This document shows positions 35,513-35,695 of a DNA stretch of 35,695 bases, one piece after another. Numbering within the stretch: the first letter of the stretch is position 1; the number at the start of each line of letters is the position of its first letter. Below the pieces are notes generated by a model. That model saw only the letters and a list, made by a program, of their open reading frames with translations, ran no database searches and was not told the origin of the DNA. A program made the translations under genes and the position numbers. The stretch comes from an uncultured Gammaproteobacteria bacterium (GTDB lineage: Bacteria; Pseudomonadota; Gammaproteobacteria; Pseudomonadales; Pseudohongiellaceae), in the NCBI GenBank assembly GCA_903887045.1, contig CAISOD010000078.1, positions 1 through 35,695 on the forward strand. Direction: 5' to 3'.

Positions 35513-35695
35513 ATGAAAACCTATTCAGCAAAGAAAGAAACTGCCCAGAACAACTGGTTCGTGGTTGATGCCGCTGGCCAGACGCTCGGTCGCCTATCTG
35601 CCTCCATCGCTCATCGCCTGCGTGGTAAACACAAGCCGGAATATACCGCGCATGTGGATACTGGTGACTACATCGTGGTCATCAATGCCGAAAAA
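35513..35695 (+). CDS. rplM: Ribosomal protein L13 (uL13), N-terminal part
   Basis: The first 61 codons, running off the right edge. The sequence [20 protein letters not shown], then [20 protein letters not shown], then [20 protein letters not shown] is unmistakably L13, about 43% of the usual 142 residues. It is a primary-binding 50S protein, normally co-transcribed with rpsI, which should follow outside the window. The leader region before ATG 35513 contains GTGAGAC as a weak ribosome site. Confidence 0.97.
   Translation, partial: MKTYSAKKETAQNNWFVVDAAGQTLGRLSASIAHRLRGKHKPEYTAHVDTGDYIVVINAEK

Overview
The window is a piece of a gammaproteobacterial chromosome. The strongest evidence is gene order: kdsD-lptC-lptA-lptB-rpoN-rapZ-ptsO, ibaG-murA-hisG-hisD, a DegS/AlgW protease, cysD-cysNC, and zapG next to rplM are neighbourhoods typical of Pseudomonadales/Cellvibrionales-like and related marine gammaproteobacteria. 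A K+-type H+-pyrophosphatase, a large TonB-dependent receptor and aldehyde/acyl-CoA dehydrogenases fit an aerobic environmental heterotroph. I cannot name a genus from the sequence alone.

Layout. 1-2178 (minus): start of a Lys/Ala/Pro-rich repeat protein (histone H1-like, or the N-terminal extension of a DksA), a small Rieske protein and a cystathionine gamma-synthase-family PLP enzyme. 2396-6266 (plus): a coiled-coil lipoprotein, the membrane pyrophosphatase HppA, a clear terminator, and an Mrp-type Fe-S carrier ATPase. 6279-13886 (minus): one long LPS-transport/sigma-54/nitrogen-PTS block, read kdsD, lptC, lptA, lptB, rpoN, rapZ, ptsO, mgtE, darP. Its usual members kdsC, hpf and ptsN are absent from their normal slots. 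14049-17576 (plus): ibaG, murA, hisG, hisD. 17583-18809 (minus): DegS/AlgW. 18910-20006 (plus): yciH, a DUF1244 gene and a CopG-type antitoxin reading frame broken by an amber codon.

20015-30894 is an accessory catabolic region: a YciI protein, two aldehyde dehydrogenases, an amidohydrolase resembling the 5-carboxyvanillate/gamma-resorcylate decarboxylase group, an XRE regulator, an acyl-CoA dehydrogenase, a TonB-dependent receptor, a decayed Tat-exported haloacetate-dehalogenase-like hydrolase, and a TetR regulator. The pieces suggest uptake and oxidation of an aromatic or ester-like substrate through aldehyde to acid to acyl-CoA. Between the hydrolase remnant and tetR there is a leftward unit with a sigma-70-like promoter, a near-perfect 20-bp palindrome at the predicted start site, a 15-bp perfect hairpin and a U-tailed terminator. 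It contains no evident gene, and I interpret it as a candidate TetR-controlled small RNA or attenuated leader.

30962-35695: the sulfate-activation genes cysD and cysNC (minus), zapG (minus), then about 850 bp in which I can read a badly decayed zapE (Walker A and C-terminal motifs in several frames, Walker B region deleted), followed by the promoter and first 61 codons of rplM (plus). Three broken genes lie in this right half (the zapE remnant, the hydrolase remnant and the antitoxin), which suggests gene erosion. The strongest points for follow-up are the putative tetR-linked ncRNA unit, the zapE remnant, and the trimmed rpoN/kdsD cluster.
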